Notes under the pieces: generated by a model
What the model saw: the letters and a program-made list of their open reading frames with translations, nothing else
The model's database searches: none
What the model was told of the DNA's origin: nothing
Made by a program: the position numbers and the translations under genes
Part shown: one piece after another, positions 12,170 through 24,309 of the stretch
Numbering within the stretch: position 1 is the stretch's first letter
How the letters are laid out: each line of letters begins with the position of its first letter
From: Brienomyrus brachyistius
Lineage: Eukaryota; Chordata; Actinopteri; Osteoglossiformes; Mormyridae
Assembly: GCF_023856365.1 (NCBI RefSeq)
Contig: NC_064540.1
Location: forward strand, 6,006,001-6,070,000
Length of the DNA stretch: 64,000 nucleotides
Direction: 5' to 3'

Positions 12170-14860
12170 TTGCAAATATATGGCTCCAGCCACTCTTGCT
12201 GTGCGTGAAATGAGATCAGTGCCAAGAGTCTCTGCAAACAGTGGATGAATTGAATTTCCTGTTTTACAGTAAGATCAAAACAGCAACTTACTTAAAATTC
12301 CCCCATTTTTGTTTACAGACATGCCATACAGTAGGGCATTTGATCAGGTAATCTTTCTACAAATTTAGCTAACATTTTTGCTCACTCATCCTGGCAGTGA
12401 ACAGGTTAACATTTTCTGTTTCTCACAGGGTCCTATTGGATCAGCTCGGCTAGGGGCTTACTGGGGATAATTGCTGGTGTTTTCAGCCACGTCGGGGGTT
12501 AGGAGGTCCGGATTTTTTGCCCTGCTTGTCACCTGGGTTTCCAGGGAGATGTCAGCTTATTCAGCGGGGCCACAAGTCCGGTCCCCCGGAAACCACTGGA
12601 ACCACCACTGGGACCTCAGGCTCCCTGTAACTTTTCAGATACGGCGTGATTTTGTGAAGCTGATGTGCAGCTGGAACAAATTAATGAAATTAGCAGTACA
12701 GATGGGTACCCTTCCGTCAGCCTGACATCGAATGAGGAGGCTGGGCTTTTACGGCTCGGGCTGTTTCTGTGGTGGACCATGCAATAATCGGACATTTTCC
12801 AGTTGCAAATTGGAGGGAACTCATCAAGAAGGTGAACAGCAAGGTATTTAGGGAAAAAGTACCGAATAAATTAGAGATATAAATAAAGCTGCGAATTGCT
12901 TTTCCAGCTACTGCTGAGCATAATTTTTTTAGTTGTTTAGACTGATTATCTCCCCTAAAGTAACTGAATGTCTGTCTTTTACAGAGCAATTCATGTAAGA
13001 ACCCTGAGTTAATCACCTTCGCTCATCCTGGGATATGAGCCAACTCTGTGGACAGAAGAGTGGCTTTCACCAGTAAGCTTATGCGTAAGAGTCCTGCCTC
13101 TACATGACATTACAAAAGACCTGAAATAGTTTGGGAATATTTTGGAATAAATAACCAGATTGTTGATTTATAAGTTGATTTATAAATCCTAAATGTCTCG
13201 CATAAAATTCATGTACACAATTATTTTTCTTAGTCAATTTTTTTTTTCATTTTATATCCCTTGTATAACTGTAAAATCTTGCATGTTTTTCGAAACAGAG
13301 AAGGAGCATGAAAGTATTAATGAAAAGGAGTGAGAATGAAAGCCGGCATGCTTCAGAAAATGTGGGTCAATGAGACAATAGTATAATTTATGGGCAAACA
13401 GGTTACAAAGGATGGCAGTCTAATCCAGAAGAATATTGGTTCTAAGCCAAGGAGGAAGGGTAGGGGAGGAAGTTAGTCTCAGTGTGTTAAGCAAGGCATT
13501 TCACCTCACCACATCAAAAACAGACATTTCCATTTCTATAAATAGATAAACATGTTGTTTACAAAAAACATAACCCGGTTATCTTGGTTCTGTATCACAA
13601 AGCTAGATTTCTTTGTGAGTCAGATGACATGTTGAATTTAAGGTACCCCAGTTTAGATGGAAGTTCATTCGTGTACATTTAGCCTAGGCTACCTTAAATC
13701 CAGTAAGTCATTCTGCTAAGCAAGAAATCCTGATACAGGAATCGTGATGCAGACCCCATTTTGGTAACCTTCTATTACACAATTTAAAATAAGAAAGCAT
13801 TTATATATGCCTGACTACTGAGCACAAGTTCTTTAATCATGACGGAAACCTCACACCCTGTACCAGGGCAGATCAAACTCGGGACAGGATCATTCAAAGG
13901 GCCTGTACCTAATTATTTGACATCACACAAGGAAGGGAATTTTTAAAAATCCTCCTTAATTGGATGAAATGTCCAGTGTTAACATTTATTTAAATCATTA
14001 AATAAAAAAAATTATGCAAAAACTTAAGATGAGTTATTAAAAAGAGTCATAGATGAAAAATGACTCATCTAAATTTGTGTTATTGCTAATAAGAAAAGGC
14101 AGGCCATTTCTTTGAGATTTGTAAAAGACTTTGAAAAACTATTTTAGAAGTCCAGATACACAACAAACGAATTCCAGGGAAAAAAATACCCTGGCACATG
14201 AGTGTGTTTCTGAGCAGTACTTCAGCAAGCTCTTACTTTTGTGGGATTTTAACCCACTTTTTGTCAGCTCCAGTATCAGCAGGAATGGATCTGGTCATCA
14301 ATCAGGGTCACCCAGGTGCCGTTAAAAATGCAGCAATGAACAATACAAACGAATAAAAGTTTATTAATAAAAGCCTGAATTACATCCATGTCTTTTATAT
14401 GTCTATAATATTTTATACAAGGCAGACTGCCTCATGCCCCTTTCAGTCAGCGTCATCAGGCCCCCTGCCAGCTCCTCTTCTGCACCAGAGCTGCATCAGG
14501 GTCGTGCTTCTTACTGTTCTTTGTTGCATGACACAAATGATATTGTTTACTTGCCGAAGGTTGTGATCTGATATTTACCAATAAACTGTATTTTTGGACC
14601 GTATGTTTAATGTCATGTCACTCGCAGCATTAGCCAAATCTCACCATACACGGCGAGACAAAAAAGTCCGTCGCGAGGTATGTGGCCGTAGATAATTTAG
14701 AGAAAATGAAGATGTGATGAATGACTCTATGCCCCTCCCACACCCCCCCCCCCCCCGTTCAGATTCCTACATAATGTTTAAAGATAGTTCAAGATATAGG
14801 TTGTTCCTCAAACTTACAGCACTTGTAAGCTGTGTAGCACACAGGTCCACACTCACACAC
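12170..14860. other. Gene-poor intergenic region
   Basis: I found no exon pair or strong repeat. The DNA is AT-rich, with a poly-C run at 14745-14757. The longest open frames (under 100 codons) lack good splice context or codon bias. Confidence 0.4.
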
Positions 14861-14865
14861 TGCTG

Positions 14866-16056
14866 CTACAGCTGGCTAATACACTAATACATCTGGCTAA
14901 TACACTAATATATCTGGCTAATATATTAATACATCTGGCTAATACACTAATACATCTGGCTAATGCATTAATACATCTGGCTAATACACTAATACATCTG
15001 GCTAATACACTAATACATCTGGCTAATATATTAATACATCTGGCTAATACACTAATACATCTGGCTAATACACTAATACATCTGGCTAATATATTAATAC
15101 ATCTGGCTAATACACTAATACATCTGGCTAATGCATTAATACATCTGGCTAATACACTAATACATCTGGCTAATACACTAATACATCTGGCTAATATATT
15201 AATACATCTGGCTAATACACTAATACATCTGGCTAATACACTAATACATCTGGCTAATACACTAATACATCTGGCTAATATATTAATACATCTGGCTAAT
15301 ACACTAATACATCTGGCTAATATATTAATACATCTGGCTAATACACTAATACATCTGGCTAATACACTAATACATCTGGCTAATACACTAATACATCTGG
15401 CTAATACACTAATACATCTGGCTAATATATTAATACATCTGGCTAATACACTAATACATCTGGCTAATATATTAATACATCTGGCTAATACACTAATACA
15501 TCTGGCTAATATATTAATACATCTGGCTAATACACTAATACATCTGGCTAATGCATTAATACATCTGGCTAATACACTAATACATCTGGCTAATACACTA
15601 ATACATCTGGCTAATACACTAATACATCTGGCTAATATATTAATACATCTGGCTAATACACTAATACATCTGGCTAATACACTAATACATCTGGCTAATA
15701 TATTAATACATCTGGCTAATACACTAATACATCTGGCTAATACACTAATACATCTGGCTAATGCATTAATACATCTGGCTAATACACTAATACATCTGGC
15801 TAATATATTAATACATCTGGCTAATACACTAATACATCTGGCTAATATATTAATACATCTGGCTAATACACTAATACATCTGGCTAATACACTAATATAT
15901 CTGGCTAATACACTAATACATCTGGCTAATACACTAATACATCTGGCTAATGCATTAATACATCTGGCTAATACACTAATACATCTGGCTAATATATTAA
16001 TACATCTGGCTAATACACTAATACATCTGGCTAATACACTAATACATCTGGCTAAG
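14866..16056. repeat. 21-bp satellite-like tandem array, about 56 units, with higher-order structure
   Basis: The unit is ACATCTGGCTAATACACTAA plus T. Three unit types differ in one tetranucleotide: ACAC (commonest), ATAT and GCAT. The five GCAT units sit near 14964, 15133, 15553, 15763 and 15951, at spacings close to whole numbers of units (8, 20, 10 and 9). Blocks 15061-15180 and 15481-15600 are identical and exactly 420 bp apart. The array therefore grew partly by duplicating blocks of units. Confidence 0.97.
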
Positions 16057-16732
16057 CTTCTCTCTCTTTTGTGCTTGTGCTCATGTCACAGCCCATCTGC
16101 ACTGCTGCGTAGGGCCCCCACTGTCAGATAGCTGTCTGGAAGGAAAAAAAAAACAATTCCTAATGGGCTGAAAGATGCGCCTTCTGGACCCTAAATTGCA
16201 GACACTTTGTTATCTTGCTGGCTCTCTCCTTTGCACGGGGGTCCAAAACCACATTTAAGGAAATGAGAAGCGTAGCATTAAGATAAAGCAACACCGGTGG
16301 CTGGATGTCAGGTCGGGGTGTGTGTGGGGGGGGGGGGGGGATTGTGATACTCGTGATGAACTTGGAAGCGGGACCCTTAGTGCAGCTTTGTCCCGGAAGG
16401 AAGAGGGGGGTCAGACGTGGGTGTTTATGTGCCCCCCCATTCCCCTGTCCCCCCCAGGCCCTTAATGGACCGGGAGTGATGACAGGGTCCAGTCCCCCAT
16501 GCATCCCTCCGCTTCCCTCCGGCCGACTGGGGGGTCATCTATGGCCTCCTTCATATTCCAGCAGCGCCCCCCCCCCCCCCATGCCGTGGGACAAATATCC
16601 AGGGATTTTAGACCTACATTTGGTCACTTTCGAGTTTGGCCAAGATCTAATCTCACCTAATATGTCCAACATAACATGGGCCAAACCTGGACTGCAATGT
16701 AATATGCCCTGATTGAAATGTCTTGCCCATGA

Positions 16733-16850
16733 AGTCGAATGAAGCGGCCGTTATTGTCATCCATATACAGGTATATAGTGGCACGGAACGTTCCGCAAGG
16801 ACGGCGGTGTGACATTCAGACAGCAAGTGATGATAATAAAAATATGTCTA
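16733..16850 (-). mobile_element. LINE 3' end fragment (minus)
   Basis: TTATTGTCATCCATATACAG with the following GGAACGTTCCGC segment looks like the reverse complement of a fish LINE tail. No coding part remains. Confidence 0.4.
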
Positions 16851-17925
16851 GTAGTCAGGTGTCTGGACGTCCAGCATAGCTCAGATTACACAGCACACGC
16901 TAATATATTAATCAAAGAGAATGTCGGGTTGGTTCACGGTGTAGGAGTATAGCGCCTTGGTTCTGGAGCTTTGGGGAGCCGTTCTCCCACCCGTTCTGCC
17001 TCACAGCTTCTGGCTGCTCTCCGATTAAATCAGCCTAAATACATCCTTTCGGAGCCAAACAGAAATGAACACAGATTCATTCAGCGTTCGAGCTAATCGG
17101 ACGCCGCTTGGCTGCCACACCGATGTGCGGAGGACACATTTCAGATCCAGCAGAATGAGGAATACGAAGGAGGATCTGCCTTTTGTTCCAAACAGGAAGG
17201 CCACTCAACCAAACGCTGTATTTATCAAGGTGAATTTTCCTTGGTTTCGCACATTATATACAATATATATTATTAGATACTCTGTATATACTCTACAATG
17301 TGAATGATTCTCTAGGACCATTTGGATGACATTTTTTATGATGAATGAGCTTATACTATAATCAAATGACAATGGGAAAAATTAGACAGCACTTGTGGTG
17401 ATTGATTGTGGAATATATCAGAGAGCAGTGCGTGCCGGGCGACGCTGCAGTCACCTGTCGGAGTCTCGTGCAAGACTGTGTTTTGCTGTTCTGCTGTATG
17501 CTTAACTCCAAACTTGATGGGGGGGGGGACTCTGCAGAAAGCTGCAGGCCCCTCCCACTCATCTCAACATCGTATACCATGTCTGACCCCCGCCTCTACT
17601 CATCAATGCTGTGCACCAATGAGCGGAAAGCAAGAGGGGGAGTTGGAAAATGAAGAAGGAAAAGGTTAGGCAGGGGGAAGTGGCTCACAGGCTGGGGGGA
17701 GGACGGGGGGGGGGCTGGGGGTGGTAGCTGATAGCTTGCACCATCCTCCGGGTGAACCAGTCCAAAGCAGGGGGGGCACGATGGAGCTGGTCCTGTCTGT
17801 GGAGTAGGATGTCTGGGGGCACAGACGGGATCGTACGGGAAGAAGCGGCGCGGGCGTTCCTGCACTCCGCAGACCGGCTGGGGGTGGAGGAAGGTGGAGC
17901 AGGGGCCACAAAGCTCAAGGCCCTC

Positions 17926-20442
17926 ATGTCGCCACTGCGGGGCTCCTCGGTGCCTCGCGAGCACCTGGATGTGCTCTACATCTCCACGGAGACGGCGGTG
18001 GCGCTGGCATCCGTACTGGGCAACGTGTTGGTGGTGCTGGTAGTGAGCTACAGCCGAGCGCTGCGCGACACCACCTTCTGCTTCATCGCGTCGCTGGCGC
18101 TGGCCGATATCGCCGTGGGCGCCCTGGTCATCCCGCTGGCCGTGGTGGTCAGCCTGGGGCTGCAGACGCACTTCTACACCTGCCTCACTCTCTCCTGCCT
18201 CCTGCTGGCCATCACCCAGAGCTCCATCCTCTCCCTGCTGGCCATCGCTGTCGACCGCTATCTGCGCGTCAGGATCCCCACCAGGTAAGCGTGCCGGCCT
18301 GTAGGTGGCGCCGTGGTTAAGGGGCTGCACTCGCGGGTTCAGGTTTAGAGAAAGGTCTGGAAACCTGTCAAAATAATTGAGCGGGTGAATGCTAAAAGTA
18401 TGGGGGATTATTAAAAAAAAATCAAACAATTCAAAATGAAAACAACCCAAAAGTCCACAGCAAAAAAGATCTTTTAATGTGGTAAATTCTTAAGTAGAAA
18501 CAAGGAAATCTATGCTAATATCCTGCAAAAAAAAATGCCCCTTTAAGATTGGTTTATATACTGTATAAATGTATAAATCATACAACGATGATCATTGTGC
18601 CGCGCGCACAAATAGTTTGAGACACGTCGCACGCGTCTCACTCAGAGCTGATTCCTAATTTAATTTAGTGCATGCTGCTTGGACAGAATTTCCCACAATG
18701 CAATTTAATTCCAAAGTCGTTCTATTGGCCAGTGAAGAGATTTGACGCCTAGATGATCCATTATAAATATTAAAAATGTGAAAAATGTACTGTCAGTGGA
18801 TTCTTGGGATGGAAATATCTATAATAGTATGATAATAGCATTACACTGGCATCCCGTACAGGGAGGGCACCTGCCTTGGGTTGCTTGGGGTCGGATCCAG
18901 GTTTGCAGGTGAGCCTGACCAGGATAAGCAGTTGGAAGGTGGATGTATAAATGGATGGTTAACAGATTTATCATTCGTGAACAAAGATCCTGAAACATAA
19001 ACTAGTTTTACTACCTAGAATTCAAGAAATGCATTTTCTCGGGAATTTCTCTCCGAAGCCTCCTAAGCATGTATTACTTTAATGCAAATCAATGAAGTGG
19101 AGGCCAAACCTTTTAAGCAAATTAAAAAGCTCCTGTCTGTGGGAAGGAGCCATTTTTAAAGTGGACTGCAGAGCGTTTTTTGGCTGAGGCTCCTTAGCGT
19201 CTTAATTCATCACGGGTGTCAGTCAGTCAGGACTGCTTATGCAGGATGAAAAGACAGCGAATGGACCGATCTCTTCACTCAGCAACTCGGGGAAGGACAG
19301 CGTCTGCACATTTCTGTAACACAACTCACGGTGGCTGTCTTTATCCGAGACGTAATTACAAAATCCGTTTGGAGAGAATGAAGGTTAATCCGAGTCTGAC
19401 TCTGAATCGGAATCAGTTTTATTAGCCAAGGATGCATGCTTGCAAAGAATTTAGCGTGGTGTTTATTTGTTTGTTTGTTTTCCTACATGGCTAAATGGTT
19501 TCATCAATCCATCTTCCAGCCACTTATCTGGTACAGGTTTGGGGGAGGGAGGTCTGGTGCTGATTCCAACCAGTATCCTAGATGGGGTGCCAGTCCATCT
19601 CAAGGCATGAGCACAATGGGCAGTTCAGAGATACCAGTTCACCTAAGAACGTGCCTTTGGTCTGTGGGAGGAAGCCCCCACTATATCGGGAACTGAGCCC
19701 ACTGAGCCACCGTACCACTCATCAGTATAGTAAATATGAAATTAGAATTTGCAGTGCTTTACATAGCGTTGGCTCATCATTGACGACAGTCAATGCGACA
19801 TCCCACAGGTACAACCTGGTGGTGACACACCCACGTGCCTGGCTCGCCGTCTGCGTGTGCTGGCTGCTGTCGGCGCTCACGGGCGCCGTGCCACTGCTGG
19901 GCTGGCACAACCAGCCGCCACCGCGAAACCTCAGCGGCGGCGCCATCGCCTGCACCTTCACCGCCGTCATGAGCATGGACTACATGGTCTACTTCAACTT
20001 CTTCGGCTGGGTGGTGGCGCCACTGGTCATCATGGTCGCCCTGTACGCCGAGATCTTCCGCATCATCCGGCGGCAGCTGAGCAAGCGAGCGGAGGCGACG
20101 AGCGACGCCGGGAAATATTTCAACAAGGAGCTAAAGCTGGCCAAGTCGCTGGGCCTGGTGGTGCTCCTGTTCGCCCTCTGCTGGCTGCCGCTGCACATCA
20201 TGAACTGCATACTCTACTTCTGCCCTAAGTGCCACGTGCCCAAGGGCGTCATGTACTTGGGCATCTTCCTATCGCATGTCAACTCCGCCGTCAACCCTCT
20301 CGTCTACGCGTTCCGCATCGAGCGCTTCCGCACCACCCTTGTGCAGATCTGTCACCGGTGCGCACCCTTTGGGATTCGGGCCAGCCCCCCGCCGCTAGCT
20401 GAGAAGTCCGCCGCCAACCTGCAGGGGGCGATGTTGGGATGA
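17926..20442 (+). CDS. adora3: Adenosine receptor, A3-like class A GPCR, two exons
   Basis: The exons are 17926-18284 and 19809-20442 (330 aa plus stop). The intron follows the codons for [11 protein letters not shown], the site used in all adenosine receptors. Seven hydrophobic segments are visible. The DRY motif is at 110-112, the TM3-ECL2 disulfide is C86-C168, and the NPxxY motif is N282-Y286. Ligand-pocket residues F170, N252 (6.55) and H276 (7.43) are present. N160-L-S is a likely glycosylation site, and C301/C304 are likely palmitoylation sites. The acidic residue after F170 that is typical of A1 and A2 is T171 here; human A3 also lacks it. TM7 (YLGIFLSH) also resembles A3. A3 couples to Gi. 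An A1-type paralogue is the alternative. I chose the ATG at 17926 because upstream in-frame sequence back to 17752 is Gly/Arg-rich and unlike a receptor N-terminus. AATAAA lies at 20779. Confidence 0.88.
18290..19808 (+). other. Intron of the adenosine receptor gene, with repeat remnants
   Basis: The intron contains a short tRNA-like SINE head near 18299-18345, a worn SINE 3' tail near 18841-18960 (GGATAAGCAGTTGGAAGGTG) and a reverse LINE tail near 19385-19435. A diverged reverse SINE-like unit occupies 19506-19715. The coding exons on either side are GC-rich while the intron is not. Confidence 0.6.
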
Positions 20443-20499
20443 CCATGCCGACAACGCGCGCATAGGAAAGGCTGAAGGGTGTTAAAAGTAAATTCGTGC

Positions 20500-21680
20500 A
20501 AGCTACACACATGACCTGATGTTGCTGCACGGGTAACGGCTGCTGAGGCGTGTAACAGGATGGACTTTTCCAGAGCAAACCAAAGTTCAGTTTAATAGTC
20601 ATCTGCCATTGGTCAGAAACAGCGAATCCTCACCTCCGCTTGCATAAATAGCTAGCTGACTCTTTTTTTGTGTGTCTTTTCTTGTCACTTATCATGGAAA
20701 AAAATTATCCTTGTGAAGCCAGAGAACGTGAACTGCATTAATCTTTGTTGTTCTAAGCTTGTTTACATGTGCCTTTCAAATAAATAGTGGCTCATCACTG
20801 ACAGTGATATGTTTACAGGCTAAATCTTAGCCAGCAGTTGTTTCAATGATAAAAGTGTCTTACAGTTTGTCAACTATAGAATTAGACTTTAAAATGCATG
20901 CAATAAAATCTAATTTGGTAAATATTTAGGTAAAAGACGCCAAAAATTGTAAACGTTTTTAAACATTAAAAAAAAAATCAACGTCTGGATATTCATTGCT
21001 CAAGCTTATGTTCAGTAAACCAGGCTGGATTAGATATATCCACATATATACATACAAACCACAAAAAATACAATTATTGGTAGATATTGAATAGTATAAG
21101 GCATTGTAATAGCATAATTTTTTAGATTGAAGGTTTTAATAATGCAAACTTTGCCTTGAAAAAGAAGAAGACTTGGGAATTCGACAGTTATGTACAAAGA
21201 CTTCATCACTATGAAAAAACATTTTGCTAGTGATGCACGGTCTGCCTCACTTTGGACAAAAACTGCTAAATAAATGATGTGATGGAATCCTGTCACCCAT
21301 CCGCTGGGTCACTTTTGAGTTTGGAGCCTGTGCTTTTGTATTTAGCAGAAAGTCTTGATAAAAGTAACATAAAATGAGGCTAACAGAGAGGACAAAGGGC
21401 TGGGCTCATCCTGCATAGGATTACTCTGCCAATGAATGCGACATAGACTGAATACCAGGCAAGAAACTACTGAAATGTGGTTTCCAGAAATTTGACCTCT
21501 GACTGAGATTAAAATAGAAAACTTGGCCCTAGTAAGACGTGACATGTGAGTGACATAATTTAACCTCCGGCTTGTTGCTATATCGGTTGTCACAACTAGA
21601 ACTATATAGTGATGCTATTTTTAGTCTTCTGCCTGGGGGGTTGTTTTTTTTTGTTGTTAAGTATAAAAATAGCAAAAACA
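20500..21680. other. Gene-free stretch downstream of the adenosine receptor
   Basis: This is AT-rich DNA. Apart from a possible polyadenylation signal at 20779-20784 for the receptor gene, I see nothing. Confidence 0.4.
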
Positions 21681-21787
21681 TCCATCCATCCATCCAAGCA
21701 CTCATTCACTACAAGGTCATGAGAGACTGAGAGCCTATTCTGGGGAGCACAGGGCACAAGGCAGGGTTCTCCCTGGATGGAATGCCG

Positions 21788-22402
21788 GTCCATCACAGGG
21801 CACACAGTCATGCACAGTCACATACAGGCACACACAGTCATGCACAGTCACATACAGTCACATACTGGCACACACAGTCATGCACAGTCACATATAGGCA
21901 CACACAGTCATGCACAGTCACATACAGGCACACACAGTCACACACAGTCATGCACAGTCATGTACAGGCACACACAGTCACATACAGGCACACACAGTCA
22001 TGCACAGTCACATACAGGCACACACAGTCATGCACAGTCACATACTGGCACACAGTCATGCACAGTCACATACAGGCACACACAGTCACACACAGTCATG
22101 CACAGTCACGTACAGGCACACACAGTCACATACAGTCACATACTGGCACACACAGTCATGCACAGTCACATACAGGCACACACAGTCACACACAGTCATG
22201 CACAGTCACGTACAGGCACACACAGTCACATACAGTCACATACATGCACACAGTCATGCACAGTCACACAGAGTCACATACAGTCACACACAATCACATA
22301 CAGGCACACACAGTCATGCACAGGCACAAACAGTCACATACAGTCATACAGTCACACCTAGTCACATACAGTCACACAGTCACGCACAGGCACACACAGT
22401 CA
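21788..22402. repeat. CACAGTCA-type compound minisatellite
   Basis: Octamer to decamer units (CACAGTCATG, CACAGTCACA, TACAGGCACA) are shuffled over about 615 bp. The array begins inside a worn SINE-like tail (21690-21790, with GGGCACA), so it probably expanded from the CACACTCACACAC-like part of that element. Frames reading HSHTQ are open only because of the repeat. Confidence 0.95.
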
Positions 22403-22409
22403 CTTTAAC

Positions 22410-23580
22410 TTGTTGTTGTTGATAAAAGGCACAGCCATCTTGAATTGTGAGGTTGTCATTATGACGTTTCCTTGGACTTTCCAAGTAGGAATTCCAACTT
22501 CAGGGGGTGTTCCAGTTGAAATTTCCAGCTAGGAATTCAGAATTTCCGAAGTTCAAATAGAACGCAGCATCAGTAGCAGAAGAGGCCCATCACAGTAGGG
22601 GGGGCACTACAAATTTTACCAAAAATTGTGCAGTACTCCGTGTTGTAGGCATGAAAAATGATGCCTGTATCAGTCAGCTCAGCTACATGATCATTTGGAA
22701 AAAAATCTGTGTACAACATAAAGGGTTGAATAAGAAAAAACACAATTATGAAAAAAGTGACACTATAGACTTGTTTTGGGCCAGATGTAAAAATTTTGCA
22801 TAATAAAAATTGACAGATAATGGATAAACCATGTAGTGTGTCTCTAAAGAACTAGTCAAAAAGCACGTAATTTGCCCCCACATTAAGAAACTCTTTTTTA
22901 AATGGATTAACTGGCATCATCGATTTTCATCTTTCTATCTCTCTGTGAGGTTAAACTGCTCTGGGTATTTAGGTGATCCTGTCAGCGACCGGTCAGATGA
23001 CAGGTGATTCGCTGCTCTCTTCGAATTGCCGCGAGCTGTAGTGCCTAAGATGGCCACTAGGTGGCAGAACCATGATGACGTACAGCACACACCTTCAGCT
23101 GAAAGGTTCATGGAAATATTGAGCCATGTCTCCACGTATTCGTTCTGGGTGCTTCAGATTCAATGTATTAGGTAGGAAATGAGGCCTCAGTTTAAAAAAT
23201 AAAAAAAAAAGATTTAAGATTAAAGTCTGACTGCCACTACTTAGCAATCTGACATTGCTTGTTATTGCACTGGTCTCAATTAGTATACTGTGAGTGACAC
23301 TTTGCCACTTAGGTCAAGTGTGACGTTGAGCAGCACCGAATACACAAAGACAAATTTTGCTCTGTTAAAATACTTAGCAAATTAAGTTGAATGTATTGTG
23401 ATTTTCATATTGAACTACAGTGCATTGTTTTCTTAGAACTGACATATCTCAGTACTCTTCGTTGAGGCTCGGACTATGTGCTGTACTCAAGTCACAAACG
23501 GCCTGTCTAGCTGTGTGGTGGATGAGGAGCCCTTCCCTGTGCCCTCTCACAGATATAGAGGGCCTCATTGAAATGAAAAG
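22410..23580. other. Intergenic DNA without recognised genes
   Basis: No supported exon or intact element was found on either strand. Confidence 0.35.
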
Positions 23581-23848
23581 AAGGGGTTTGTTAGCTTAGT
23601 GCCACGACTGAAGGCAGAGGTGGAGTGACAAAGCACTATGAGGGGTCTTTATTTATATGACTCTATAAACAAAAAAACAAAAGGGACCTCCAGGGGTCAA
23701 AACTGAGGACAAGGGCTAGGACTTGAGAAGGGAAACACCGTGGGAATGCTAGAAAGGTATACAAGACCAGTAAACACACACACCCCTGGCTCCACACTAA
23801 GCCCTACATCAACCGTGACCACCGAGGAACAGAATAACGGCAGGTACA

Positions 23849-23939
23849 TATATGTGACCCGTCGCCACGAAATGAGTCTTAAGTCGCACTGGTAGAACTG
23901 CACCCATAAGACTCATTTCGTGGTGATGGGTCACATATA
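23849..23939 (+). repeat. Long hairpin: 33-bp inverted repeat with 25-nt loop
   Basis: Arm 23849-23881 is the reverse complement of arm 23907-23939 except at two positions. At both, the left arm has G where the right arm has T. A plus-strand transcript could therefore pair along the whole stem through two G-U wobbles. The arms start TATATGTGACCC and meet at ACGAAATGAGTCTTA. It could be a foldback MITE or a microRNA-like precursor. Confidence 0.85.
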
Positions 23940-24202
23940 CCAGGACTAGACAAGGGACAAGTTTGTATCATTGACAACAAACCAAACACCAGAGATTGTA
24001 TGAGATGAGCCACAAATGGGAGGCGTGAGAGATCAAGACATTAAGTTAGGAAACAATAGGAACATGCAGGATAGCCTGCGACAGGTGGCCTAAAAGAAAA
24101 ACCTCTTCACTGACTGGATTTATCCCATGTAAATCTCAAAGAATTTACCCAGAGGACTTAATGAGGAGGCAGCTCTAGGATCAATCACAAGCCAGGGTCT
24201 CC

Positions 24203-24296
24203 TTAACGGTGGGCACAATGCTACTCACAATGGCACAATGCTATCCACAATGGCACAATGCTACTCACAATGGCACAATGCTATCCACAATGCTAC
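24203..24296. repeat. 20-bp tandem repeat, about four to five copies
   Basis: Units of GGCACAATGCTACTCACAAT alternate CTACTC with CTATCC. Confidence 0.85.
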
Positions 24297-24309
24297 CGAA
24301 CTAAGTATG

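Noticed and set aside
14866..16056. CRISPR-like regular repeats
   Set aside because: Units are contiguous 21-mers without unique spacers, in a vertebrate genome.
17596..18450. 284-codon minus-strand frame over the adenosine receptor first exon
   Set aside because: It is antisense to a clear GPCR exon; the openness follows from GC-rich codon bias on the plus strand.
21777..22422. Three overlapping HSHTQ-rich frames
   Set aside because: They are products of the CACAGTCA minisatellite with no independent coding signal.
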